This document shows, piece after piece, positions 15,621 to 23,252 of a stretch of 27,941 bases of DNA; the first letter of the stretch is position 1; each line of letters starts with the position of its first letter. The position numbers were made by a program, and so were the translations under genes. The notes under the pieces are model-generated. The model was not told the origin of the DNA and did no database searches. It saw nothing but the letters and a program-made list of their open reading frames with translations. The DNA is from Pseudomonadota bacterium (lineage in GTDB: Bacteria > Myxococcota_A > Polyangia > Polyangiales > Polyangiaceae), in contig JAEZYZ010000337.1 of assembly GCA_023418705.1 (NCBI GenBank), forward strand, positions 1-27,941. The letters are read 5' to 3'.

Positions 15621-16085
15621 TCACCCGGAATCGTCTTGTTTGCTCGCCTTGGGGGTGAGCACGAAGCAAATCCCCGTGAGCGCCGAGGTGGCCAGGGCGA
15701 AGGCGCTCGCGTAGATGGGGATGAAAACAAGGGCGACAGGCGCCTGGGCGTCGCTCCGCAGGTCCAGCGTGCCGTGCACCGTAGACAAGCCGAGCGCTGT
15801 CAGCGCGGCAGGGACCGCGAACCATGGCCTGGGCAGCCTGTACGAAACTGCTGCAAGGATGACCCCTGGCAGCGAGTTGAGGATCAGCAGAACCGCCAGG
15901 GCGAGCAGCCCTTCGCCAAGGAGCTCTGCGGGGAGGTACTGCTGCAGCCAGCCAAGCCCATGGAAAACGGTGCCCGGCAGCCGCGCCAGATACGGCACGA
16001 TCACCGCCCCGAGCACGATGCACCAACGACACCGAACGTAGCTCGACGCGACCTGTCCCCGTCCGTCTGAACGTCGCCTCATCAC
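15621..16085 (-). CDS. small multi-pass membrane protein, hypothetical
   Basis: Up to 154 residues with four hydrophobic segments: VLGAVIVPYLARLPG, LLALAVLLILNSLPGVILAA, FAVPAALTALGLSTVHGTL and ALVFIPIYASAFALATSALT; the C-terminus is short and polar. An inner-membrane location is likely. The start is uncertain: the outermost start is at 16085, but 16014-16064 is repeat R3, shared with a locus where the frame differs, so the GTG at 16016 (VLGAVIVPY) is a plausible alternative giving 131 residues. The gene lies between the intact kinase 3' end and its frameshifted partial copy, so it may have been inserted by, or trapped in, that duplication. No family recognised. Confidence 0.6.
   Translation of the reverse strand: MMRRRSDGRGQVASSYVRCRWCIVLGAVIVPYLARLPGTVFHGLGWLQQYLPAELLGEGLLALAVLLILNSLPGVILAAVSYRLPRPWFAVPAALTALGLSTVHGTLDLRSDAQAPVALVFIPIYASAFALATSALTGICFVLTPKASKQDDSG
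16014..16064. repeat. repeat R3, copy B (51-bp element flanking a GC tract)
   Basis: Matches 10611-10661 with three mismatches over 51 bp and the same orientation. It overlaps the 5' part of the membrane-protein frame and is followed at 16100 by the GC tract, as at the other locus. Confidence 0.8.
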
Positions 16086-16099
16086 TTCACCCGTCCAAC

Positions 16100-16247
16100 C
16101 CCGTCCCCGTCGCCGCCTCCGTCGCTGTCCCCGTCCCCGTCGCCGCCTCCGTCGCCGCCTCCGTCGCCGCCCCCGTCCCCGCCTCCGCCCCCGTCGCCGC
16201 CTCCGTCCCCGTCGCCGCCTCCGTCCCCGTCCCCGCCCCGTCCCCGT
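16100..16247. repeat. hexanucleotide-based GC tract, copy B, with G-quadruplex potential
   Basis: Imperfect array of CCGTCGCCGCCTCCGTC and CCCCGTCCCCG units lying between R3 and the kinase stop codon at 16248-16250. On the minus (transcribed sense) strand, 16225-16245 reads four GGGG runs separated by AC, C and AC, a canonical G-quadruplex pattern, starting 3 nt after the kinase stop. The last kinase codons (ETAT) already use the array's ACG/GCG style. It may act as a 3'-end structure for the kinase transcript; that is inference. Confidence 0.75.
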
Positions 16248-19136
16248 TCACGTCGCCGTCTCCCGCGCCTCCAAATGCTTCCGGATCGTGGCGATCAGCA
16301 CCTCCCGATCCACCGGCTTGGTCAGGTACCCGTCGCAGCCCGCCGCCCGCGCGCGCGCCTGATCTTCGCGGCCGGCGTGCGCGGTGAGCGCGACGACCGG
16401 GATGTGCGCGAGGGGGCCTGCCTTGAGGCGGCGGGTGGCCTCCCAGCCGTCGAGGCGCGGGAGCGAGAGGTCCATCAAGATGAGATCGGGCTGTTCGCGC
16501 TGAGCACGGTCGAGGCCGTGTTCGCCGTCTTCGGCTTCGAGCACCTCGAAGGTGCCGCGCAGGTAGCGGCGCACGACGTCGCGGTTTTGGGCCGAGTCTT
16601 CGACGTACAGGACGCGGGGCAGGGCCTTCGGGGTCGCGGCGCGGCGCTCGAGCAGGAGACGCTTGGCTTCGGCGACGACATGATCGAGCGTCATGCCGTT
16701 CTTCTGGACGATGGCGGCCATGCCGTCGCGCAGGGTTTGGGTCTCCGTGGGCGTCAGGCTCTTGCCGGTGAGGACGACCACGGGGACGTCGATCTGCTCC
16801 TGCCTCAGCTGGCTCAAGAGGTCGAAGCCGCTCATCTCGGGCATGACGAGATCCAGGACGAGCAGCGCCGGTGGCTTGTCGCGCAAGCGCGCGAGCGCCT
16901 CGCCGCCGCTCGCGGCCTCGACGGCGGCAAAGCGCGCGGCGCGGAGCTGCCGGCAGACGAGCTCCCGGGTCGCGTCATCGTCGTCGACCACCAGCACCTC
17001 ACCGCCGTCAGCGCCCAGGCTGCGGCTCACGGTCTCCACCAGGTGCTGCGCCTCGAAGGGCTTGACCAGGTAGTCGCAGGCACCCAGGGAGAACCCCCGG
17101 GCGCGCTGTTCTTCGACGGAGATGATCACGACCGGGATCTCCGACAGCGACGGATCCGACTTGAGCTCGGCCAGCACCGACCAGCCGTTGAGCTTCGGCA
17201 GGTAGATGTCGAGCACGACGGCGTCAGGCCGGTGCTCGCGCGCGGCGGCGAGCGCGCCCACGCCGTCGACGGCGGGGAGCACCGCCAGCCCTTCGCGCTC
17301 GAGCTCGCGGGTGAGCAGCTGATGGATCAGCGGGTCGTCGTCGACGACCAGCACCGTGCTGCCGGGCAAGATCTCCGGCTTGCTCGACGCCAGCGTGGCG
17401 TCCGACGAGGGCCGCCGCACGGCGGTGAACGCACCGCCGATCCGCACCGTGAAGGTCGAGCCCCGCCCGACCGTGCTCTTCACGCCGACGCTGCCGCCGA
17501 GCACGCGGCAGAGCTCCCGCACGATCGCCAGGCCGAGCCCGGTGCCGCCCACCTTGCGCGTGCTCGAGCCGTCCACCTGCCGGAACTTGTCGAAGATGAA
17601 CGGGAGCTGGTCGGCGGGGATGCCCGCGCCCGTGTCCTCCACGGTCAAGAGCAGGGCGTCCCCTTCCCGCCGCGCTTCCACCACGATCTCCCCCGCTTCG
17701 GTGAACTTGGCCGCATTCGACAGCAGGTTGAGCACGATCTGGCGCAGCTTGAGCGTGTCCGTCTCGATCGTGGTCGCGTCGGGGGCGACCGTGACCACGA
17801 CCTGGACCTCCCTGCCGCGCAGGTAGTCGCGCACGGTCGCCACGCACTCGTCGAGCAACGGCTGGACGGCGACGACCTCCCGCACCACGTCGACGTGGCC
17901 CGCTTCGATCTTCGACAGGTCCAGGATGTCGTTGATGAGCGCGAGCAGCGCCTTGGCGTTGGCCTTCACCACCGTGAGGTCGCGCCGGCCGTGCGGGGTC
18001 AGGCGGGATCCCTCTTCGCGCATCAAGAGGTCGCAGTAGCCGAGGATGCCGTTCAGGGGGGTGCGGATCTCGTGCGAGAAATTGGCCAAAAACTCGCTCT
18101 TCAGGCGGGCGGCCTGCTCGATCTCGCGCGCCCGCTCCTCTTCCTTCTGCTTGGCGCGCGCCAGGTCCTGAGCCAGCCGGTCCAGGTCTTCGTTCTGCTG
18201 GCGGATGATTTCCATCTGCAGCGCGCGCTGCTGGTAGGTGGCCAGGGTGCGAGCGGAGATGTTGCGGGATTTCTTGAGCTCGACCAGGTTCTCTTGTAGG
18301 CGCTGGTTGGCGAGCTCGAGCTCCTGCTTCGACTTGCGCAGCGCGTCCTCGGCCGCGCGCTGCTGGGTGATCTCCTCGGTGACGCCCATCACGTAGCGCT
18401 TGCCGTCGCCGGCGGTGATGGCGACCTTGCGCGTCCGAAACCACAGGTCGACGCCCTGCGCTCGGGCGACCTCGTCCATGACCTTGGGCACGCCGGTGGC
18501 GAGCACCTCGCGGTCGTCCTTCATGAAGGCGTCCGCCTGCTCGGCGGGCAGGTACTCGTGGTCGAGCTTGCCCATCATTTCGTCGCGCGTCTTGCCGAGC
18601 AGCTCGAGCGCCAGGCGGTTCATGATCCGCACCCGCAGCTCCTCGGCGTCTTTGACGAACAGGACGAAGGGCAAGCCGTCGACGATGGCCTGGAGCAGAC
18701 CGCGGGTGTCTTGCGCTCCGGCGGTGTCCGCCGCCCGCCGCCCAGCGCGCGACAGCTCGCGGAAGAGCGCGGGTGCGAGCCGCGCCATCTGATCGCCGCC
18801 GACGTAGTCCGCGGCGCCCGCCCGCATCGTCGCCGAGAGCTCCGCGTCGTCGTGCCGCCGCGAGACCACGATGAAGGGCGCCGCCGAGCCGTGCTGCCGC
18901 AGGCGCGCGATCGCCCCCGACAGCTCGAGCCCAGGCACGCCGGGCGACAAGATCACGGCGTCGACGTCTTGGGCGAGCGCGGCGTCGAGCTCGGCCTCGG
19001 TGGTGATGCCGACCAGGGCGAGCTCGAGCTCGGCCCGGTCGAGCGCGAGCGTGATGCGGGCGTTCTCCTCGGGCGGAGCCACGACCAGGACGCGTCGCCG
19101 GCCGTGAGCGCCCGGGGGCAGCGGTCGATCATTCAT
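16248..19136 (-). CDS. PAS hybrid histidine kinase with three C-terminal receiver domains
   Basis: A 962-residue cytoplasmic hybrid sensor kinase without membrane helices. Residues 13-130 look like a degenerate receiver (the expected phosphoacceptor position is Ser64 in AVILSPGVP). A PAS domain spans about 145-260 (FVKDAEELRVRIMNRLALEL). A coiled coil covers 260-345. The HisKA motif ANFSHEIRTPLNG contains His355. The HATPase spans about 455-570 with N box NLLSNAAKF, G1 DTGAGIP and G2 GGTGLGLAI. Three receivers follow with phosphoacceptors Asp643 (VVLDIYLP), Asp762 (LVLDLVMP) and Asp889 (LILMDLSLP). It probably autophosphorylates and relays phosphate through its own receivers; no output domain or Hpt is present. 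The ATG overlaps the FIST gene's stop by 8 bp (ATGAATGA), implying translational coupling to that sensor protein. A partial copy of its 3' end lies at 15276-15537. Confidence 0.95.
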   Translation of the reverse strand: MNDRPLPPGAHGRRRVLVVAPPEENARITLALDRAELELALVGITTEAELDAALAQDVDAVILSPGVPGLELSGAIARLRQHGSAAPFIVVSRRHDDAELSATMRAGAADYVGGDQMARLAPALFRELSRAGRRAADTAGAQDTRGLLQAIVDGLPFVLFVKDAEELRVRIMNRLALELLGKTRDEMMGKLDHEYLPAEQADAFMKDDREVLATGVPKVMDEVARAQGVDLWFRTRKVAITAGDGKRYVMGVTEEITQQRAAEDALRKSKQELELANQRLQENLVELKKSRNISARTLATYQQRALQMEIIRQQNEDLDRLAQDLARAKQKEEERAREIEQAARLKSEFLANFSHEIRTPLNGILGYCDLLMREEGSRLTPHGRRDLTVVKANAKALLALINDILDLSKIEAGHVDVVREVVAVQPLLDECVATVRDYLRGREVQVVVTVAPDATTIETDTLKLRQIVLNLLSNAAKFTEAGEIVVEARREGDALLLTVEDTGAGIPADQLPFIFDKFRQVDGSSTRKVGGTGLGLAIVRELCRVLGGSVGVKSTVGRGSTFTVRIGGAFTAVRRPSSDATLASSKPEILPGSTVLVVDDDPLIHQLLTRELEREGLAVLPAVDGVGALAAAREHRPDAVVLDIYLPKLNGWSVLAELKSDPSLSEIPVVIISVEEQRARGFSLGACDYLVKPFEAQHLVETVSRSLGADGGEVLVVDDDDATRELVCRQLRAARFAAVEAASGGEALARLRDKPPALLVLDLVMPEMSGFDLLSQLRQEQIDVPVVVLTGKSLTPTETQTLRDGMAAIVQKNGMTLDHVVAEAKRLLLERRAATPKALPRVLYVEDSAQNRDVVRRYLRGTFEVLEAEDGEHGLDRAQREQPDLILMDLSLPRLDGWEATRRLKAGPLAHIPVVALTAHAGREDQARARAAGCDGYLTKPVDREVLIATIRKHLEARETAT

Positions 19137-20295
19137 CGTTTTGTCCGAAAGCCAGCACGGTCAGGGTCGTGTTGATCTGAAAGCCGGAGTAGATCTCGAA
19201 GAAGACGTTCATGCCGGCGGCGGGGGGCGCCTTGGCGAAGGTCCTGGAGAGGGCGTCGATGTGTCCGGTGCCGCGCGCGTACCAGTCGCGCGCCGTGCAA
19301 TGGAACAACAGCGCGGCGCTCGGTGAGGCCACGCGCCGGGGCAGCTCCTGCTCGAAGAACGTCGCGGTGGTCCCGGCCGGATCGCCGAGCTGCATCAGCT
19401 CGAGCTCGGTGCCCTCTTCGAGCAGGTTCGCGAACAGGATCGAGCCGTCGTCGAGGGGTTTCCAGGGCGCGCGGATGAAGTGCTCGCGCCCCACCTTGAG
19501 CGCGGTCGGGCGCCGCGCGAAACCGTTCGGCTTGCCGAACTCGAGCTCGTCGATGCCCACGCCCAGGATCTCGGCGTAGCGCTGGGCGGCGGGCTGTCCG
19601 TCGATCTCGAGCGCGCGGGTGCAGGTGTCGTCGGTCTTGGTGATGCGCAGCAGCTCCCCGGTCGGCACGTACCAGTGCGAGCGCAGCGCGCCCCACGGCG
19701 CCTTGGTGCGGAACAGCGCGAGCAGCACGGCGTCGGTCACCACCTCGCCGTCCAGGTGGAGCAGCGCCGCCTGGGCGTTGGGGTCGGCCTGCTTGCAGTT
19801 GGCGCCGCCGCCCACCAGCGTGAGCTCCGGGTTGTCGTGCAGCACGCCGAGCAAGAGCTCCTCTTTCTTGAAGCGGAAGCCGTCATCGATCACCATGCCG
19901 ACGGCCTGCTTTGGATTCAGATCCTTGGCGCGCACGCCGAGCTCGTCGCAGGCTTGGAGGGTGGCGCGAGCGCCGGCGGCCACGGCGTCGTCGGCCAGGT
20001 GCCGCCCGAGCCCCAGGCCGACGTCGAAGTCGCCCGACAGCGCCGCCAGCACCACCGACCCGTCGTGGATCCCCTGGTTGTCGATCTCGCCGCCGGTCGT
20101 CGCCCCGAGGAGCCGGCACTGCCGCGGCAGCCGCTCGCGCAGGGCGCGGTTCAGCGCGAGCTGATCGCGCTCGCTCGACGCGAAGAGCAGCGCGAGCTTG
20201 GGCGCGCTGGCGTCCAGCTTCGAGAGCAGCTCCTCTGCCGCGCGAGCGGCATCTCCTTCCGAAGTGCGGGCAGCGTCGAGTCGTACGGTCGCCAT
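19129..20295 (-). CDS. FIST domain sensor protein
   Basis: A 388-residue soluble protein with FIST_N (about 30-215) and FIST_C (about 225-375) architecture. Typical segments are LALLFASSERDQLALNRALR, RLLGATTGGEIDNQGIHDGS, the Gly-rich TLVGGGANCKQADPN, and the C-terminal AALLFHCTARDWYARGTG followed by NVFFEIYSGFQI. FIST domains were proposed as small-ligand (probably amino-acid) sensory modules that partner with signalling proteins. Here the stop overlaps the hybrid kinase start by 8 bp, so it is the likely input subunit for a kinase that has no periplasmic sensor. The ATG at 20295 is preceded by GGAGGG. It is 48 bp downstream of the TPR membrane gene on the same strand. No signal peptide, so it senses in the cytoplasm. 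The ligand is unknown. Confidence 0.93.
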   Translation of the reverse strand: MATVRLDAARTSEGDAARAAEELLSKLDASAPKLALLFASSERDQLALNRALRERLPRQCRLLGATTGGEIDNQGIHDGSVVLAALSGDFDVGLGLGRHLADDAVAAGARATLQACDELGVRAKDLNPKQAVGMVIDDGFRFKKEELLLGVLHDNPELTLVGGGANCKQADPNAQAALLHLDGEVVTDAVLLALFRTKAPWGALRSHWYVPTGELLRITKTDDTCTRALEIDGQPAAQRYAEILGVGIDELEFGKPNGFARRPTALKVGREHFIRAPWKPLDDGSILFANLLEEGTELELMQLGDPAGTTATFFEQELPRRVASPSAALLFHCTARDWYARGTGHIDALSRTFAKAPPAAGMNVFFEIYSGFQINTTLTVLAFGQNDE

Positions 20296-20343
20296 GGGGG
20301 AGCCCTCCGGGGAATCGGAGAGACGATACCACGGCTCGGCGCT

Positions 20344-21276
20344 CTAGAAGTCGTTCCCCAGCGACACGGGCTCGAGCTCCTTCCGAACGGAGCGCTGGAA
20401 CATACCCGGCCCCACCCAGCTGTAGACGCAGATCGCGAGCCAAGCCACGCTGATCAGCTCGGCGGTCATGGGCAGATCGTGGTCGGCGGCCGCCAGCCTG
20501 CCGAGGCGCTGCAACACGAAGGCGCCGAGCAGGACGAGCACCATTCGACCGTCGCCGAGCTGTCCCAGCCAAGTATTGACGCGCCACCAGAGCCCCCAGA
20601 GCGCGCTCTGGCGAGCCTTGATGGCGGTCATGAGCACCAGCGCGTCCGGATCGCTCGGCTGATGCCTTAGCGCCCAGATGGCGTGCTCGCGAGCGGCCTC
20701 GATCTCGCCGCGCTTCAGGTGAATGTAGCCCATGAGCACCAGCGAATCCGCGTGCTCCGGCTCCTGCTCGAGGGCGGCGCGGGCCAGCTGCTCCGCGCGC
20801 TCGAAATCCCCCGAGCGCCGGTGGAAGTCGCCCATCGCGCACAGGTTGTCGGCGTCGTCCGGCGACAGCTCCAGCGCTCGCCGCAAAGCCGACTGCTCTT
20901 GCTCGCGCTGGCCCGCGACATGAAACAGCCGAGCGAGCGCCAGGTGATGGGCGTCGTTGTTCGGCTCGAACAGGATCGCTTGTTCGAGGTGCTCCCGCGC
21001 CTTGGCAAAGCGCCGCTGTGCGAGCAGCACCGACCCGAGCGCGTGGTGGGCAAACGCGCTCTCCGGCTGCAGCGCGAGCGCTTCGCGGGCCTCGAACGCC
21101 GCCGCGTGCAGGCGTTTTTGGCCCAAGAGCACCAGCGCGAGCAGCGCGTGCGCCTCGGACGCCTGGGGATTGGCCCCGAGGGCTTGTTTCAGCGCCTCCG
21201 TGGCGCCTCGGGTGTCGCCGTAGCGGAGCCGCTGGCGAGCCAGGCCGAGCTTCCGAGCGTAGACGGCGTCCTTCAT
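20344..21276 (-). CDS. TPR protein with C-terminal membrane segments
   Basis: A 310-residue protein. Residues 1-210 hold about six TPR units (for example ASEAHALLALVLLGQKRLHA, AFAHHALGSVLLAQRRFAKA, ADSLVLMGYIHLKRGEIEAA). Residues about 245-262 (MVLVLLGAFVLQRLG) and 270-290 (ELISVAWLAICVYSWVG) are hydrophobic and probably two membrane helices. No signal peptide, so the TPR superhelix should face the cytoplasm as a membrane-tethered scaffold. Its ATG overlaps the stop of the preceding membrane gene by 4 bp (ATGA). With the AAA ATPase two genes upstream it forms a translationally coupled trio, which suggests it binds the ATPase or its substrates at the membrane. No specific family assigned. Confidence 0.88.
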   Translation of the reverse strand: MKDAVYARKLGLARQRLRYGDTRGATEALKQALGANPQASEAHALLALVLLGQKRLHAAAFEAREALALQPESAFAHHALGSVLLAQRRFAKAREHLEQAILFEPNNDAHHLALARLFHVAGQREQEQSALRRALELSPDDADNLCAMGDFHRRSGDFERAEQLARAALEQEPEHADSLVLMGYIHLKRGEIEAAREHAIWALRHQPSDPDALVLMTAIKARQSALWGLWWRVNTWLGQLGDGRMVLVLLGAFVLQRLGRLAAADHDLPMTAELISVAWLAICVYSWVGPGMFQRSVRKELEPVSLGNDF

Positions 21277-21752
21277 AACAGGACGAACCTCCAGAACTCG
21301 TTCGGCAGCGCATCCAAGACCCGCGAGCGCAGCAGCATGCCCGCGATCACGATCAAAAAGCCCTGCCGCGTCTCGCCCTCGAAATACTGAAATAGCTCGT
21401 AGCTGCGGCTCTGGGGGAGAAACACGAAGTAGGTGATGCCGAGCTTCAGCGCGATCAGCGCGGTCGCGGCATAGGCCAGGTTGTCGCCGTCGATGCTGCC
21501 GGCGCGCACCAGATAGAAGCCGAACCAGGTCAGCGCGATGGCGCCCAACAGGCCGGCCACGACCAGGCCGATCTCGCGCGCCTTGGTGGCGCTGCCGATG
21601 GCGAAGCTGTTGAGCACGAACCAGGGCCAGCCGAGCCAGGCGCCGCCCAGCATCATGGCCAAGAAGACCCAGAGCGGGTTGACGGCGAGGTGAGCGAGCC
21701 CTCCTCGCTTCGGCTCGTCGATGATGCGGTACTCCGCTTCGTGCGCGTTCAC
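21273..21752 (-). CDS. small multi-pass membrane protein of the AAA/TPR cluster
   Basis: A 159-residue integral membrane protein with a polar N-terminus (MNAHEAEYRIIDEPKRGG) and about four hydrophobic segments: LWVFLAMMLGGAWLGWPWFV, LVVAGLLGAIALTWFGFYLV, ALIALKLGITYFVFL and GFLIVIAGMLL, with a loop SYELFQYFEGETRQG between the last two. No family recognised. It overlaps the AAA ATPase stop and the TPR gene start by 4 bp each, the tightest kind of coupling, so equal expression and a shared complex are likely. It may be the membrane anchor or substrate for the ATPase. Confidence 0.85.
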   Translation of the reverse strand: MNAHEAEYRIIDEPKRGGLAHLAVNPLWVFLAMMLGGAWLGWPWFVLNSFAIGSATKAREIGLVVAGLLGAIALTWFGFYLVRAGSIDGDNLAYAATALIALKLGITYFVFLPQSRSYELFQYFEGETRQGFLIVIAGMLLRSRVLDALPNEFWRFVLL

Positions 21753-23089
21753 TTGCCGTACTTCTTCAAAAAGGCGAGCACGTCGTCGTACTGCCCGGAC
21801 TCATTGGCGTAGCGGGCATAGTTGCGGGCCGTGCTCAGCCACTCGCTGGTGGTCGGTCGAATATTCTCGAGCGCCGCCGTCAAATGATCGCGGCCGATCG
21901 GGACCTCCCGGCCGTCGCGCAGCGAATGCTCGATGGCCTCGTCGCTGGCCGTCTCGATCAGGTTGCGCAGGTCCGCGCCCGAGAAGCCGGAGGTTCGCCG
22001 AGCGATGTCCTCCAGGCTCAGGTCCCGCTCGGCGGGGCGCTCGGCCAGCAGACTCTTCAAGATGGCCAGGCGCGCCTCCCGATCGGGAGGCGGCACGAAC
22101 AGCACGCGGTCGAACCGCCCGGCGCGGCGGAAGGCGGCGTCGACCGCCCAGGGGACGTTGGTCGCCCCCAAAATCAGAACCCCCTGGTTGTTCTGCGCGA
22201 AGCCGTCCATCTCCGAGAGAAACTGGCTGACCAGCTTCGACGACGTCTGCTCGCGCGTGTACTCGCGCCGGCCCGCCAGCGCTTCCAGCTCATCGAAGAA
22301 CAGCACGGCCGGCGCCGAGGTCCGCGCCTTTTCGAACAGCGCGTGCAGCTTCCGCTCGCTCTCGCCGATGTACATGTCCAAGACGTCCGAAATGGCCACG
22401 TTGAAGAACTGCGCCTTGCACTCCCCCGCCGTCGCGCGCGCCAGCATGGTCTTGCCGCAGCCAGGCGGCCCATACAGCAGGATGCCGCCGCCCACGCGCT
22501 TCTTGAAGCGCTGGAAGATCGAGGGCTTCTTGAATGGCAGGATGATGCGCCGCTCGATCTCCTTTTTGACGCTGTCGAGCCCGCCCACGGCCGAAAAATC
22601 GATGGCCTCCGCGGCCGGCTGCAACAGGCGCGTGAGCTCGCTTCGATCGGTGTCGTCGTTCGAAATCACCCGCAGGCGTGAAGCCCCGCCGCTCGCCACC
22701 TCCCGCACCTTGGCCCCGATGGCTGCCTTCAGGTCGAGATCCTCGAGGGTCGGATTTTTGCCGAGCGCGGCGGCGTAGGCACGCGCGGCGTCCTGCTGCT
22801 GGCCCTGACGGACCAGAATGCGGGCTCGCAGCAGCAGCTCCTCACCCGTGGCGTCGGTCAGCACCGAGAGCGCCTCGTCCGGGGCGCCAGTCCGAGCGTA
22901 GACGGTGGCGACCGCCAGGCGCTGCGACGGCTCCGCGAGCGGCCCGACCTCGGTCCCGTCGAGCAGCTCGCGCGCCGCGTCGGCCTGATCGCGCTCGACG
23001 AGCTCCTTCAGCACGACCGCCATCAGCGCCACGTTCCCGGGTGAGGCCGCCAGCGCGGCTTTCAAAGAATCGAGCGTCTGATCGTCCAC
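21749..23089 (-). CDS. AAA+ ATPase of the Vps4/CDC48 type with N-terminal TPR-like region
   Basis: A 446-residue classical AAA ATPase. Residues 1-130 are helical repeats resembling TPRs (PGNVALMAVVLKELVERDQA, LLLRARILVRQGQQQDAARA). The AAA domain (about 163-410) has Walker A GPPGCGKT (207-214), the pore loop DMYIGESE (239-246), Walker B VLFFDELEALA (Asp266, Glu267), sensor-1 GATN (Asn311), arginine fingers in RRAGRFDR (321-328) and sensor-2 SGFSGADLRNL. The C-terminal helix EWLSTARNYARYANESGQYD resembles that of Vps4/p97-like enzymes. It should form a hexamer that unfolds or extracts proteins. The GTG at 23089 is the only start before the conserved region; no clear Shine-Dalgarno. It heads the five-gene run, and the 163-bp upstream gap must hold its promoter, which I could not define. 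The substrate is unknown. Confidence 0.92.
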   Translation of the reverse strand: MDDQTLDSLKAALAASPGNVALMAVVLKELVERDQADAARELLDGTEVGPLAEPSQRLAVATVYARTGAPDEALSVLTDATGEELLLRARILVRQGQQQDAARAYAAALGKNPTLEDLDLKAAIGAKVREVASGGASRLRVISNDDTDRSELTRLLQPAAEAIDFSAVGGLDSVKKEIERRIILPFKKPSIFQRFKKRVGGGILLYGPPGCGKTMLARATAGECKAQFFNVAISDVLDMYIGESERKLHALFEKARTSAPAVLFFDELEALAGRREYTREQTSSKLVSQFLSEMDGFAQNNQGVLILGATNVPWAVDAAFRRAGRFDRVLFVPPPDREARLAILKSLLAERPAERDLSLEDIARRTSGFSGADLRNLIETASDEAIEHSLRDGREVPIGRDHLTAALENIRPTTSEWLSTARNYARYANESGQYDDVLAFLKKYGK

Positions 23090-23252
23090 AGTCGCGGCAG
23101 CTTACTCCGGCGCCGTGTGGCTTGGAAACAGCGATTGACCGCGCCCCCGGCGCCGCGAGATCCTTCCGGGCGGGTCCGGGTGAGAGGTCGTCTCCAGTCT
23201 GCGGTCTTCGGGGGGCTCTCCCTCGTCGGACAGCAGGCCTCGAGAGCTGCTT

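Noticed and set aside
15385..16032. Minus-strand gene of 215 codons
   Set aside because: It is an out-of-frame reading of the membrane-protein gene running into the kinase fragment.
16100..16247. CRISPR array
   Set aside because: Units are short, GC-only and without distinct spacers; no cas genes are present. The same holds for 10683-10822 and 24480-24584.
16275..18299. Long plus-strand open frame of 674 codons
   Set aside because: It is antisense to the hybrid kinase, whose motifs are unmistakable.
19883..21313. Minus-strand open frame of 476 codons across the TPR and FIST genes
   Set aside because: It is frame-shifted relative to two well-supported genes; pure shadow composition.
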